64,000 nucleotides of DNA from Streptomyces davaonensis JCM 4913 (GTDB lineage: Bacteria; Actinomycetota; Actinomycetes; Streptomycetales; Streptomycetaceae). Below the pieces are notes generated by a model that saw only the letters and a list, made by a program, of their open reading frames with translations, was not told the origin of the DNA and made no database searches. The DNA lies in the NCBI RefSeq assembly GCF_000349325.1, contig NC_020504.1, positions 8,722,326 through 8,786,325 of the forward strand, in the 5' to 3' direction. The position numbers and the translations under genes are program-made. Below, one piece after another: positions 51,579 to 59,683 of this stretch (the first letter of the stretch is position 1; every line of letters starts with the position of its first letter).

Positions 51579-52645
51579 ACCCCCCGAAGACCGATGCGCG
51601 TCGCCACCACGACCCGGAGCTCCGCGGTTTCGCCAGCGACAACTACGCCGGCGCCCACCCGGAGGTGATGGCCGCCCTGGCCCTGGCCAACGGCGGCCAC
51701 CAGGTCGCCTACGGCGAGGACGCGTACACGGAGAACCTCCAGGGGATCATCCGCAGCCACTTCGGTCCTACGGCGGAGGCGTTCCCGGTCTTCAACGGCA
51801 CCGGTGCCAATGTCGTCGCGCTCCAGGCGGTCACCGACCGCTGGGGGGCGGTGATCTGCGCCGAGAGCGCGCACATCAACGTCGACGAGGGCGGCGCCCC
51901 CGAGCGGATGGGCGGCCTGAAGCTGCTCACCGTGCCGACGCCGGACGGCAAGCTCACCCCTGAGCTGATCGACAAGCAGGCCTGGGGCTGGGAGGACGAG
52001 CACCGCGCGATGCCGCAGGTCGTCTCGATCACCCAGAGCACGGAGCTGGGCACGCTGTACACGCCCGAGGAGATCCGCGCGATCTGCGAGCACGCCCACG
52101 CGCACGGCATGAAGGTGCACCTGGACGGCTCCCGGATAGCCAACGCGGCGGCCTCGCTGAACGTCCCGATGCGGACCTTCACCAACGCCGTCGGCGTCGA
52201 CATCCTCTCCCTGGGCGGCACCAAGAACGGCGCCCTGTTCGGCGAGGCGGTCGTGGTGATCAACCCGGACGCTGTCAGCCACATGAAGCATCTGCGCAAG
52301 CTGTCCATGCAGCTCGCCTCCAAGATGCGCTTCGTGTCGGTGCAGTTGGAGGCGCTGCTCGCCAAGGACCTCTGGCTGCGCAACGCCCGGCACGCCAACG
52401 AGATGGCACAGCGCCTCGCCGAGGGCGTGCGCGCGGTGCACGGCGTCGAGATCCTCTACCCGGTGCAGTCCAACGGCATCTTCGCCCAGCTCCCGCACGA
52501 CGTGAGCGTGCGACTTCAGAAGCGGTTCCGCTTCTACTTCTGGGACGAGGCCGCCGGTGTCGTGCGCTGGATGTGCGGCTTCGACACCACCGAGGAGGAC
52601 GTGGACGCCTTCGTGGCGGCACTGAAGGAGGAGATGGCGCGCTAG
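51575..52645 (+). CDS. Threonine-aldolase-like PLP enzyme (beta-eliminating lyase family)
   Basis: A 356-residue fold-type I PLP enzyme of the low-specificity L-threonine aldolase family. SDNYAGAHPEVMAALALANG, VAYGEDAYTENLQ, NGTGANVVALQA and VHLDGSRIANAAASL match family landmarks, and LSLGGTKNGALFGEAVV carries the PLP lysine (Lys217). It would cleave L-threonine to glycine plus acetaldehyde, or a related beta-hydroxy amino acid. GTG start overlaps the SDR stop (GTGA). In this operon the aldehyde or ketone product may be handled by the SDR and DUF6421 protein; that is inference. Confidence 0.86.
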   Translation: MNPPKTDARRHHDPELRGFASDNYAGAHPEVMAALALANGGHQVAYGEDAYTENLQGIIRSHFGPTAEAFPVFNGTGANVVALQAVTDRWGAVICAESAHINVDEGGAPERMGGLKLLTVPTPDGKLTPELIDKQAWGWEDEHRAMPQVVSITQSTELGTLYTPEEIRAICEHAHAHGMKVHLDGSRIANAAASLNVPMRTFTNAVGVDILSLGGTKNGALFGEAVVVINPDAVSHMKHLRKLSMQLASKMRFVSVQLEALLAKDLWLRNARHANEMAQRLAEGVRAVHGVEILYPVQSNGIFAQLPHDVSVRLQKRFRFYFWDEAAGVVRWMCGFDTTEEDVDAFVAALKEEMAR

Positions 52646-52670
52646 GCGCCTCCCACTCTCTGCATAGATA

Positions 52671-52720
52671 TGCGGTCACCCGAAAAAGAATTGACTATCG
52701 GGTGATCGCATTCCTATGCT
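52671..52720 (+). promoter_or_regulatory. Promoter with overlapping inverted repeat, leaderless gene
   Basis: TTGACT (52691-52696) and TATGCT (52715-52720) are a good -35/-10 pair with 18-bp spacing. Transcription would start near 52727, so the next ATG (52729) is essentially leaderless. TGCGGTCACCCGA (52671-52683) and TCGGGTGATCGCA (52698-52710) form an inverted repeat with 12 of 13 pairs that brackets the -35, an operator-like arrangement, though it could also act as a terminator for the aldolase gene. Confidence 0.6.
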
Positions 52721-52728
52721 CTGCCGCC

Positions 52729-53301
52729 ATGGAGCTCATCCAGGAAACCCCCGACCTCTCCGCCTACTTGGCCGCTGACGAGGTCATCGACCACGAACAT
52801 CCCGTGGTGCGGCAGACCGCCGCCCGGCTCGCCGGGCAGGCCGAGGACTCGTATGCCTATGCGCGGCTGGCCTTCGAATTCGTACGGGACACCGTCCCGC
52901 ACTCCCAGGACTCCGGCGACCCGCGTGTCACCTGGCGCGCCTCCGATGTGCTGGAGCAGCGCACCGGCATCTGTTACGCCAAGTCCCATGCGCTGGCGGC
53001 CCTGTTGCGGGCCGAGGACATCCCGACGGCGCTGTGCTACCAGAAGTTCGACGTGGTTCACGGTCTGGTCGCCGTCCGGTTCAACGGCGCCTGGCACCGT
53101 CAGGACCCCCGGGGCAACAAGCCCGGTGTGGACGCCCAGTTCTCCCTGGACGGTGAGCAGTTGGCCTTCCCGGTCGACCTGAAGTCCAATGAATTGGACT
53201 ATCCAGTGCTATACGCTGAACCACATCCGGCCGTCGTCGGTGCCCTCCGGCGCGCGGCCGACCGGGCGCACCTGTGGCAGATGCTCCCGACCGCACTCTG
53301 A
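52729..53301 (+). CDS. Transglutaminase-like (papain-fold) domain protein
   Basis: A 190-residue protein of the transglutaminase-like superfamily. It shows FVRDTVPHSQDS, then WRASDVLEQRTGICYAKSHA with the nucleophile Cys, and VVHGLVAVRFNGAWHRQDPR with the catalytic His and Asp. Bacterial members are cysteine peptidases or amidases. There is no signal peptide, so it acts in the cytosol. It starts at 52729, at the predicted transcription start. The B3/B4 gene follows after 13 bp and is likely co-transcribed. Confidence 0.85.
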   Translation: MELIQETPDLSAYLAADEVIDHEHPVVRQTAARLAGQAEDSYAYARLAFEFVRDTVPHSQDSGDPRVTWRASDVLEQRTGICYAKSHALAALLRAEDIPTALCYQKFDVVHGLVAVRFNGAWHRQDPRGNKPGVDAQFSLDGEQLAFPVDLKSNELDYPVLYAEPHPAVVGALRRAADRAHLWQMLPTAL

Positions 53302-53314
53302 GGTAAGGCCGCTC

Positions 53315-54001
53315 ATGACCTTCAGGCTGACCGTGTCCGACGAGGTGCGCGCCCTCGCGCCCGGCATCACGCATTTCGCCGTCGAGGCCCACGGTCTCGT
53401 CAACGGGCCCAGCAGCACCGGAAGTTCGGAAATCCTCGACGACGCGGCCCGTCGGCTCGCCGCACGCCTGGACGGCCGTGCCCTGCGCGAGGATCCGCAC
53501 ATGGCGGCCTGGCGGAAGGTGCACACGACGTTCGGGGCCAAGCGTTCGCGCACCCGCAACTCCGCGGAGGCGCTGGCCAAGCGCGTGCTGTCGGGCGCCG
53601 GACTGCCGCGGATCAGCCTGCTCGTCGACCTCTACAACGCGATCAGCGTGGCCCATCTGATCCCGGTGGGCGGCGAGGACCTCGGCCGCGTCCAGGGCGG
53701 TATACGACTGGTCCGGGCCACCGGCGAGGAGCCCTTCGTGACCGTCGCGGACGGCGCCGAGGTGGTCGAACACCCCGACGCCGGTGAAGTGGTGCGGTGC
53801 GACGACGCGGGGGTGACCTGCCGCCGCTGGAACTGGCGCCAGGGTTCACGCACCCGGCTGACCGAGGAGACGGTCTCGGCGATCTTCCTGCTGGAGAGTC
53901 TGGCCCCGATGCCGGTGGCCGAGGCGGAGGCGGCGGCCACTGAACTCGGCGAGCTGCTCGAGAAGTTCAGCCCGGGAGCTCGGATCACCGTCCGCTCCTA
54001 G
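53315..54001 (+). CDS. B3/B4 tRNA-editing-like domain protein
   Basis: A 228-residue free-standing B3/B4 domain, the fold used by phenylalanyl-tRNA synthetase beta subunits to bind and edit mischarged tRNA. Landmarks are WRKVHTTFGAKRSRTRNSAE, LPRISLLVDLYNAISVAHLI (the most conserved part), PVGGEDL and CRRWNWRQGSRTRLTEETVS. Free-standing versions may hydrolyse mischarged tRNA. It is paired with a transglutaminase-like gene under a single promoter. Confidence 0.85.
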   Translation: MTFRLTVSDEVRALAPGITHFAVEAHGLVNGPSSTGSSEILDDAARRLAARLDGRALREDPHMAAWRKVHTTFGAKRSRTRNSAEALAKRVLSGAGLPRISLLVDLYNAISVAHLIPVGGEDLGRVQGGIRLVRATGEEPFVTVADGAEVVEHPDAGEVVRCDDAGVTCRRWNWRQGSRTRLTEETVSAIFLLESLAPMPVAEAEAAATELGELLEKFSPGARITVRS

Positions 54002-54024
54002 CGAGCGGTCCGGCAACGTGACAA

Positions 54025-54753
54025 CTATCGGGCTTCAGCCTCGCGCACCTGCTCCGGCGTAGGCGCAGTACCCCCCAGATGCGCCGGCATCCACCACGTG
54101 TCGCCCGCATCCTTGGGCCGCACCGGATACGCCCGCTGCGCCGCCTCCAGCAACTCCTGCACCCGCTCACGCAACTGCCGGGTGATCGCGCCCGCGTACT
54201 TGTCCTTGGACGCCTCAAGCGCCTCGCCGACCCGAATCGTGACCGGGGTGTGGCTCCGCTTGAAGTTCTTCGGATGTCCCTTGGTCCACAGCCGCTGGGT
54301 CCCCCACACGGCCATCGGGATCAGCGGAACACCGGCCTCCTGCGCCAGCCGCGCCGCACCCGACTTGAAGCTCTTCAGCGTGAACGACTGGGAGATCGTC
54401 GCCTCCGGGAAGACGCCCACGATCTCACCGGACCGCAGCGACTCCAGCGCGTGCTGGTAGGCGGCCTCACCCTGCTTGCGGTCCACCGGGATGTGCTTCA
54501 TGCCGCGCATCAAAGGACCGGAGATCTTGTGCCGGAACACCGACTCCTTCGCCATGAAGCGCACCAGTCGCTTCTGGGGCAGCGCGGCCAGGCCGTTGAA
54601 GATGAAGTCCAGGTAGCTGATGTGATTGCTCACCAGCACGGCACCGCCCGAGCGCGGGATGTTCTCCGAACCCTTGCAGTCGATCTTGAGGTCCCACGCC
54701 TTGAACATCGTGAGGGCGAGACCGACGACGGGACGGTAGACAAGCTCTGCCAT
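54025..54753 (-). CDS. 1-acyl-glycerol-3-phosphate acyltransferase (PlsC family)
   Basis: A 242-residue acyltransferase. It has the catalytic SNHISYLDF (His-x4-Asp), the FPEATISQSF substrate-binding motif (FPEG-T variant with Ala), and a hydrophobic PLIPMAVWGTQR strand. It acylates lysophosphatidic acid to phosphatidic acid at the membrane, in phospholipid synthesis. ATG at 54753. It converges on the B3/B4 gene. Confidence 0.88.
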   Translation of the reverse strand: MAELVYRPVVGLALTMFKAWDLKIDCKGSENIPRSGGAVLVSNHISYLDFIFNGLAALPQKRLVRFMAKESVFRHKISGPLMRGMKHIPVDRKQGEAAYQHALESLRSGEIVGVFPEATISQSFTLKSFKSGAARLAQEAGVPLIPMAVWGTQRLWTKGHPKNFKRSHTPVTIRVGEALEASKDKYAGAITRQLRERVQELLEAAQRAYPVRPKDAGDTWWMPAHLGGTAPTPEQVREAEAR

Positions 54754-54940
54754 GGACGGGGTGGACCCTTCCTTCTCTGCCTGGGAAGGGATCTCCCGGC
54801 GGGAAAGTTACGCAGCCGTAGGTTTACGGCATCTCGCAGATCGTGCCCCAAGAACGACCGGGGAGCCAGTCCTGGTGCCGGGGAACGGCGAGATCCTCGT
54901 CACGTCTCCCCTTGATCCACCTCGTGCTTTTGCGGCGGCT

Positions 54941-55357
54941 TTACTCCGCGCGCACGGTGACGCGCCGCACCAGCAGGTACAACTCGCAGCCGAGGCAGTA
55001 CCCGAAGGCGGCATTGAGGAACGCCGCCGCCAGCGCCGCACCGGTGGCCGCAAGACCCAGCCACTCCGGCCCGACGGTGAAGCCGACCAGCCCGAGACCC
55101 GCGAAGAGCAGCCCCACCACCTGCGCGAACCGCGGCGGTTCCGGCGCCTCGAAGACGGTCGGCGGCCCGAGCCGCGGTCGCACGACGGCGCGAAACAGCC
55201 ATCCGTACGGCGACTTGCCCACCCCGCCCGCCGCGCCCAGCGCGAACGCCAGCGTCTGCCAGGCCACTAGCCAGGCGCTCCCGGTGACCAGCACCACCGC
55301 CAGCACTACGGTCGTCACGGCGGCCCCGAAGCGCGGACCCCTTGCGTCGATGTCCAT
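54941..55357 (-). CDS. DUF4395 membrane protein
   Basis: A 138-residue membrane protein with four hydrophobic segments (TVVLAVVLVTGSAWLVAWQ, FALGAAGGVGKSPYGWLF loop, VVGLLFAGLGLVGF, LAATGAALAAAFLNAAFGYC). The conserved GYCLGCELYLL of the DUF4395 family has two cysteines. Members are often paired with thioredoxin-like proteins and may relay electrons across the membrane. Here a thioredoxin-like gene starts divergently 76 bp away. Confidence 0.85.
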   Translation of the reverse strand: MDIDARGPRFGAAVTTVVLAVVLVTGSAWLVAWQTLAFALGAAGGVGKSPYGWLFRAVVRPRLGPPTVFEAPEPPRFAQVVGLLFAGLGLVGFTVGPEWLGLAATGAALAAAFLNAAFGYCLGCELYLLVRRVTVRAE

Positions 55358-55433
55358 GAATCAAGCATTCCGCATGGCGAAGACCTCACGGAAGGCGGGA
55401 ATCTTTGCAGTCTCATGAACGCTTCAGCAGTCG

Positions 55434-55847
55434 ATGACCGGACTGATGGTGTGCGTGGCGGTGCTCGCGGCGGCGAGCGCCTTCGGAGTGGTGCAGCGGC
55501 GGCGGAGCGGGAGAGTGCGAGTGCGCGGTCGGGACGAGGGTCAACGGCTGGGGCCGACGGAGCTGGGCGGGCAACTCGGCGAGCGGGCCACGCTGGTGCA
55601 GTTCTCCAGCGCCTTCTGCGCCCCCTGCCGGGCGACCCGGCGCATCCTCGGCGAGGTGGCCGGGATGGTGCCCGGGGTCGCCCACGTCGAGATCGACGCC
55701 GAGGCCCGGCTGGAGCTGGTGCGGGAGCTGGGGATCCTCAAGACGCCCACTGTGCTGGTGCTCGACGCCGACGGACGCGTGGTGCGCCGGGCCACCGGAC
55801 AGCCGCGCAAGTCGGACGTCATCGCGGCCCTCGGCGAAGCGGTGTGA
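55434..55847 (+). CDS. Membrane-anchored thioredoxin-like (TlpA-type) protein
   Basis: A 137-residue protein with an N-terminal membrane anchor (MTGLMVCVAVLAAASAFGVV) and a thioredoxin fold. FSSAFCAPCRATRR contains the redox pair Cys62-Ala-Pro-Cys65, and LKTPTVLVLDADGRV has the cis-Pro. It probably reduces disulfides outside the membrane with electrons from the DUF4395 protein encoded divergently; partner assignment is inferred from context. ATG at 55434. Confidence 0.85.
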   Translation: MTGLMVCVAVLAAASAFGVVQRRRSGRVRVRGRDEGQRLGPTELGGQLGERATLVQFSSAFCAPCRATRRILGEVAGMVPGVAHVEIDAEARLELVRELGILKTPTVLVLDADGRVVRRATGQPRKSDVIAALGEAV

Positions 55848-55956
55848 CCGGCGTCCATCCGACAGTGAGTCATCTCCCACATCGTCGCCCGCACTTGACT
55901 GTACGCGCCACCTATCGTCAGTCTGACGGGATGTCCCCCGCGCTCGTCCTCCCCAG

Positions 55957-56472
55957 GTGTCCATGACCGCCACGCCTGATGTCGACGCCTCCCGCCTCGC
56001 CTCGCCCGACCTGCTGCGTTCCGTGTTCCGGCGGCATGCCGCCGGAGTCGCGGTGATCACCGCCCGCGGCGAGCACGGCCCCGTCGGCTTCACCGCCACC
56101 TCGCTCAGCTCGGTCTCCGCCGAACCCCCGATGCTCTCCTTCGGCATCGGCACCGGGTCATCCTGTTGGCCCACGCTGTCCGGGGCCACGTATGTCGGTG
56201 TGCATCTGCTCGGCGAGCACCAGCGGGAGCTGGCCGCCACCTTCGCCCGCAGTGGCGCCGACCGCTTCGGACCGCCCACCGCCTGGCGCGAGGGCCCCGA
56301 GGGCGTGCCCGTCCTCGACGACGTCCCTGCCTGGCTGACCTGCCGGATCACCGCGCGCGTGCCCGCCGGGGACCACCGCATCGTGCTGGCGGAAGTCCTG
56401 CGCGGCCACCATGCGGGCCCGGGGCGCCCCCTGCTGTACCACCAGGGCCGGTTCACCGGCCTGCGCGACTGA
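55957..56472 (+). CDS. Flavin reductase family protein
   Basis: A 171-residue flavin reductase-like domain (FRRHAAGVAVITARGEHGPV, GFTATSLSSVSAEPPMLSFG, YVGVHLLGEHQRELAATFAR, YHQGRF at the end). It supplies reduced FMN/FAD to two-component monooxygenases. A GTG at 55957 or ATG at 55963 are both possible; neither has a good Shine-Dalgarno. No monooxygenase partner is adjacent. Confidence 0.85.
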   Translation: MSMTATPDVDASRLASPDLLRSVFRRHAAGVAVITARGEHGPVGFTATSLSSVSAEPPMLSFGIGTGSSCWPTLSGATYVGVHLLGEHQRELAATFARSGADRFGPPTAWREGPEGVPVLDDVPAWLTCRITARVPAGDHRIVLAEVLRGHHAGPGRPLLYHQGRFTGLRD

Positions 56473-56557
56473 TCCCTGAACGGGCAGTTCTGCGAAGTCG
56501 TCCAGTTCCGATTACGCTGCGTTGCGAAGGTCACAGTTCAAAGCGCTTGCTTAGCGG

Positions 56558-56594
56558 GAACGAACTGGGTGTACTGACGAGTAATATTTCGTTC
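56558..56594. promoter_or_regulatory. Inverted repeat upstream of etfBA
   Basis: GAACGAA (56558-56564) and TTCGTTC (56588-56594) are perfect inverted arms in the AT-richer promoter region 100-135 bp before etfB. The span includes GTAATAT, a plausible -10. A fatty-acid-type TetR regulator is possible but not shown. Confidence 0.3.
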
Positions 56595-56691
56595 GGAGCG
56601 CAGGTCGCCCCGAGCGGGAACGGCCGCTTCAGGCGCCTATGCTGCCTGCAAGAAGGCAGCAGAGAAATGACGATGCAGTAGGAGAGCCGGC

Positions 56692-57480
56692 GTGAGCTTG
56701 AGGATCGTTGTCACTGTGAAGTACGTGCCCGACGCCACTGGCGACCGGCACTTCGCCGATGACCTGACCGTCGACCGGGACGACGTGGACGGTCTGCTCT
56801 CCGAGCTCGACGAGTACGCGGTCGAGCAGGCGCTGCGGATCTCCGAGAACTCGGACGACGACGTCGAGGTCACCGTCCTGACCGTGGGCCCCGAGGACGC
56901 CAAGGACGCGCTGCGCAAGGCGCTTTCGATGGGTGCCGACAAGGCGATCCACGTCGAGGACGACGACCTGCACGGCACCGACGCCATCGGCACCTCCCTG
57001 GTGCTGGCGAAGGCGATCGAGAAGGCCGGCTACGACCTGGTCGTCTCCGGTATGGCCTCCACCGACGGCACCATGGGTGTCGTCCCCGCGCTGCTCGCCG
57101 AGCGCCTGGGCGTCCCGCAGGTCACGCTGCTGTCCGAGGTGTCGGTCGAGGACGGCACGGTCAAGGGCCGCCGTGACGGCGACGCCGCCTCCGAGCAGCT
57201 GGAGGCCTCCCTCCCCGCGGTCGTGTCGGTCACCGACCAGTCGGGGGAGGCGCGTTACCCCTCCTTCAAGGGCATCATGGCGGCCAAGAAGAAGCCGGTG
57301 GAGTCCTGGGACCTTGAGGACCTGGAGATCGAGGCCGAGGAGGTCGGTCTGGAGGGCTCCTACACCGTGGTCGACGCCGCGGCCGAGCGTCCGGCCCGTA
57401 CCGCCGGCACGATCGTCAAGGACGAGGGCGAGGGCGGCAAGCAGCTCGCTGAGTTCCTCGCGGGCCAGAAGTTCATCTAA
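56692..57480 (+). CDS. etfB: Electron transfer flavoprotein, beta subunit
   Basis: A 262-residue ETF beta subunit: VTVKYVPDATGDRHF at the N-terminus, VEVTVLTVGPEDAKDALRKA, SMGADKAIHV, DLVVSGMASTDGTMGVVPAL and a C-terminal ESWDLEDLEIEAEEVGLEGS segment, the recognition loop. It dimerises with EtfA to carry electrons from acyl-CoA dehydrogenases to the quinone pool. GTG at 56692 after AGGAG. The alpha gene follows after 53 bp. Confidence 0.95.
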   Translation: MSLRIVVTVKYVPDATGDRHFADDLTVDRDDVDGLLSELDEYAVEQALRISENSDDDVEVTVLTVGPEDAKDALRKALSMGADKAIHVEDDDLHGTDAIGTSLVLAKAIEKAGYDLVVSGMASTDGTMGVVPALLAERLGVPQVTLLSEVSVEDGTVKGRRDGDAASEQLEASLPAVVSVTDQSGEARYPSFKGIMAAKKKPVESWDLEDLEIEAEEVGLEGSYTVVDAAAERPARTAGTIVKDEGEGGKQLAEFLAGQKFI

Positions 57481-57533
57481 GGCCCAACCCCCTTACCGCC
57501 CCTCAGACTTCGCATTCGCAGGAGAGCAATCCC

Positions 57534-58496
57534 ATGGCTGAAGTTCTCGTCTACGTCGACCACGTGGACGGTGCCGTCCGCAAGCCCACCCTGGAGCTGC
57601 TGACGCTGGCCCGCCGCATCGGCGAGCCCGTCGCCGTCGCGCTGGGCAACGGCGCCGCCGACACCGCCGCCGCCCTCGCCGAGCACGGCGCGGTCAAGGT
57701 CCTCACCCACGAGGCCGCCGAGTACGCCGACTACCTGGTCGTCCCGAAGGTCGACGCCCTCCAGGCCGCCTACGACGCCGTCTCCCCGGCCGCCGTGCTG
57801 GTCCCGTCCTCCGCCGAGGGCAAGGAGATCGCCGCCCGTCTGGCGCTGCGCATCGGCTCCGGCATCATCACCGACGCCATCGACCTGGAGGCCGGTGACG
57901 AGGGTCCGGTGGCCACCCAGTCGGTGTTCGCCGCCGCCTTCACCACCAAGTCCCGTATCGCCAAGGGCACCCCGGTCATCACGGTCAAGCCGAACTCGGC
58001 CGCCGTGGAGGCCGCCCCGGCCGCCGGTGCGGTCGAGGCCCTCGCCGTGACCTTCTCCGCCCAGGCCACCGGCACCAAGGTCACCGCGCGCACCCCGCGT
58101 GAGTCGACCGGCCGCCCCGAGCTGACCGAGGCCGCGATCGTGGTCTCCGGCGGCCGTGGTGTGAACGGCGCGGAGAACTTCGCGATCATCGAGGCGCTCG
58201 CCGACTCTCTCGGCGCGGCCGTCGGTGCCTCGCGCGCCGCGGTGGACGCGGGCTGGTACCCGCACACCAACCAGGTCGGCCAGACCGGTAAGTCGGTCTC
58301 GCCGCAGCTGTACATCGCCAACGGCATCTCCGGCGCCATTCAGCACCGCGCCGGTATGCAGACCTCGAAGACGATCGTGGCGGTCAACAAGGACGCCGAG
58401 GCCCCGATCTTCGACCTGGTCGACTACGGCGTGGTCGGCGACCTCTTCGACGTCGTCCCGCAGCTCACCGAGGAGATCAAGACCCGCAAGGGCTGA
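57534..58496 (+). CDS. etfA: Electron transfer flavoprotein, alpha subunit
   Basis: A 320-residue ETF alpha subunit. The C-terminal FAD-binding domain is clear: VVSGGRGVNGAENFAIIEAL, LGAAVGASRAAVDAGWYPHT, NQVGQTGKSVSPQLYIANGI, SGAIQHRAGMQTSKTIVAVN. It binds FAD and passes electrons onward. Its ATG follows AGGAG. A strong terminator follows the gene. Confidence 0.95.
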   Translation: MAEVLVYVDHVDGAVRKPTLELLTLARRIGEPVAVALGNGAADTAAALAEHGAVKVLTHEAAEYADYLVVPKVDALQAAYDAVSPAAVLVPSSAEGKEIAARLALRIGSGIITDAIDLEAGDEGPVATQSVFAAAFTTKSRIAKGTPVITVKPNSAAVEAAPAAGAVEALAVTFSAQATGTKVTARTPRESTGRPELTEAAIVVSGGRGVNGAENFAIIEALADSLGAAVGASRAAVDAGWYPHTNQVGQTGKSVSPQLYIANGISGAIQHRAGMQTSKTIVAVNKDAEAPIFDLVDYGVVGDLFDVVPQLTEEIKTRKG

Positions 58497-58515
58497 TCAC
58501 CACCAGGCTGTACGG

Positions 58516-58549
58516 GGCCCCCGCGACCGCTTCGGCGGTGGCGGGGGCC
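58516..58549. terminator. Strong hairpin terminator after etfA
   Basis: GGCCCCCGCGACCGC (58516-58530) pairs with GCGGTGGCGGGGGCC (58535-58549) in 14 of 15 positions around a TTCG tetraloop. It lies between convergent etfA and the endonuclease-fold gene. Confidence 0.88.
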
Positions 58550-58571
58550 TCGGCGTGTCCGGCGCTCGTTG

Positions 58572-59480
58572 TCAGCCCAGGGTCAGGGATGCCTGCACGG
58601 GCAGATGGTCGCTCGGGAACTGGCCGTCCACGGTGAAGGTGTTGATGGTCGCCCGGTGTGCCGTGACGCCCTCGGTGGTGAGGATCCAGTCGATGCGGTC
58701 GCCGCCCGGGACCAGTGGACGGTAGCCGTGGAAGGTCGCGTAGAGGTCGCTGCGTTCGGCGGCCGTGTCCCAGGTGTCGAGCAGACCGGCGCCCAGCAGG
58801 GTGTCGTAGACGACGTTCTTGTGGGCGGCGACGTTGAAGTCCCCGGTCACCACGACCGGCAGGGCCGGGTCGAAGCCGCTGATCCGCTCGCCGATGAGGG
58901 CCGCGCTGCGTTCGCGCGCGTACTGGCCCCGGTGGTCGAAGTGGGTGTTCATGACGTAGAACTCCCGGTCGCCGTCGCGCAGATCGCGGAAGCGGATCCA
59001 GGTCACCATGCGGGGGAAGGCGGCGCCCCAGGTGTTAGAGCCGATGGCGTAGGGGGTGTCCGAGAGCCAGAAGTGGTCGTACTCCAGCGGGCGGACACGC
59101 CGGGTGTCGTAGAAGATCGCCATGGATTCGTCGGCGCTGCCGTGCAGTCGGCCGGTGCCCAGCCAGTCGTAGTGCCGGCCGAGGTCGGCGTCGATGTCGA
59201 GCAGCTGCGGGAACAGGCCCTCCTGGGTGCCGATGACATGCGGGGCCTCGCGGCGCAGCAGCTCGCGCATCACCGGTCTGCGCACGGCCCAGCTGTTGGG
59301 CTCGGTGGTGCTCGCGAAGCGCAGGTTGAAGGACATGACCTCCAGGCGGCGGCGCGGCCGTTCCTCCGCCGCCGCGGCGGATTCGGAGGTCAGTGCTGTA
59401 CTGGAGAGTGGCGTGGTGACCGCGGCGGCCAACGCGGCCTTCAGGCCCAGACGGCGCGTGACTCGGCTGTGGTTCGGCAC
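58572..59480 (-). CDS. Secreted endonuclease/exonuclease/phosphatase-fold protein
   Basis: A 302-residue protein with a twin-arginine-like signal (TRRLGLKAALAAAVTTPLSS, A-rich region to about residue 35) and an EEP-superfamily domain: VMSFNLRFAST, APHVIGTQEGLFPQL with metal-binding Glu, FYVMNTHFDHRG, VVVTGDFNVAAH and FPSDHLPVQASL with catalytic His. Such proteins are DNases, phosphodiesterases or sphingomyelinase-like enzymes. The GTG at 59480 follows AAGGAG; a longer frame upstream is rejected. Confidence 0.85.
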   Translation of the reverse strand: MPNHSRVTRRLGLKAALAAAVTTPLSSTALTSESAAAAEERPRRRLEVMSFNLRFASTTEPNSWAVRRPVMRELLRREAPHVIGTQEGLFPQLLDIDADLGRHYDWLGTGRLHGSADESMAIFYDTRRVRPLEYDHFWLSDTPYAIGSNTWGAAFPRMVTWIRFRDLRDGDREFYVMNTHFDHRGQYARERSAALIGERISGFDPALPVVVTGDFNVAAHKNVVYDTLLGAGLLDTWDTAAERSDLYATFHGYRPLVPGGDRIDWILTTEGVTAHRATINTFTVDGQFPSDHLPVQASLTLG

Positions 59481-59603
59481 TCGGGCTCCTTCGGTGGGAA
59501 CTGCCGGACGAGTCGTGCGGACGTGCCCAATGAGTGTCATAGCGCGCCATGAGGTGGACGTGAACATGGCGAGATGGCGGAGTGGCTCCCCGTGGACACG
59601 GTG

Positions 59604-59666
59604 TTGACCATCCCGAAGGTCCCCGGATAACTTCATTCAACGGATTGTTGATTCCGTACTGCGGAA
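59604..59666 (+). promoter_or_regulatory. Promoter and operator-like palindromes of the aldolase gene
   Basis: TTGACC (59604-59609) and TAACTT (59628-59633), 18 bp apart, can act as -35/-10. Just downstream lie TTCAACGGATTGTTGATT (59636-59653), similar to the motif before the purine permease, and the perfect 5-5-5 palindrome TTCCGTACTGCGGAA (59652-59666). The latter resembles IclR/AllR-type sites of purine and allantoin genes in streptomycetes. Repression by a protein bound over the transcription start is suggested. Confidence 0.5.
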
Positions 59667-59683
59667 AACAGAAGGGTGAGGGA

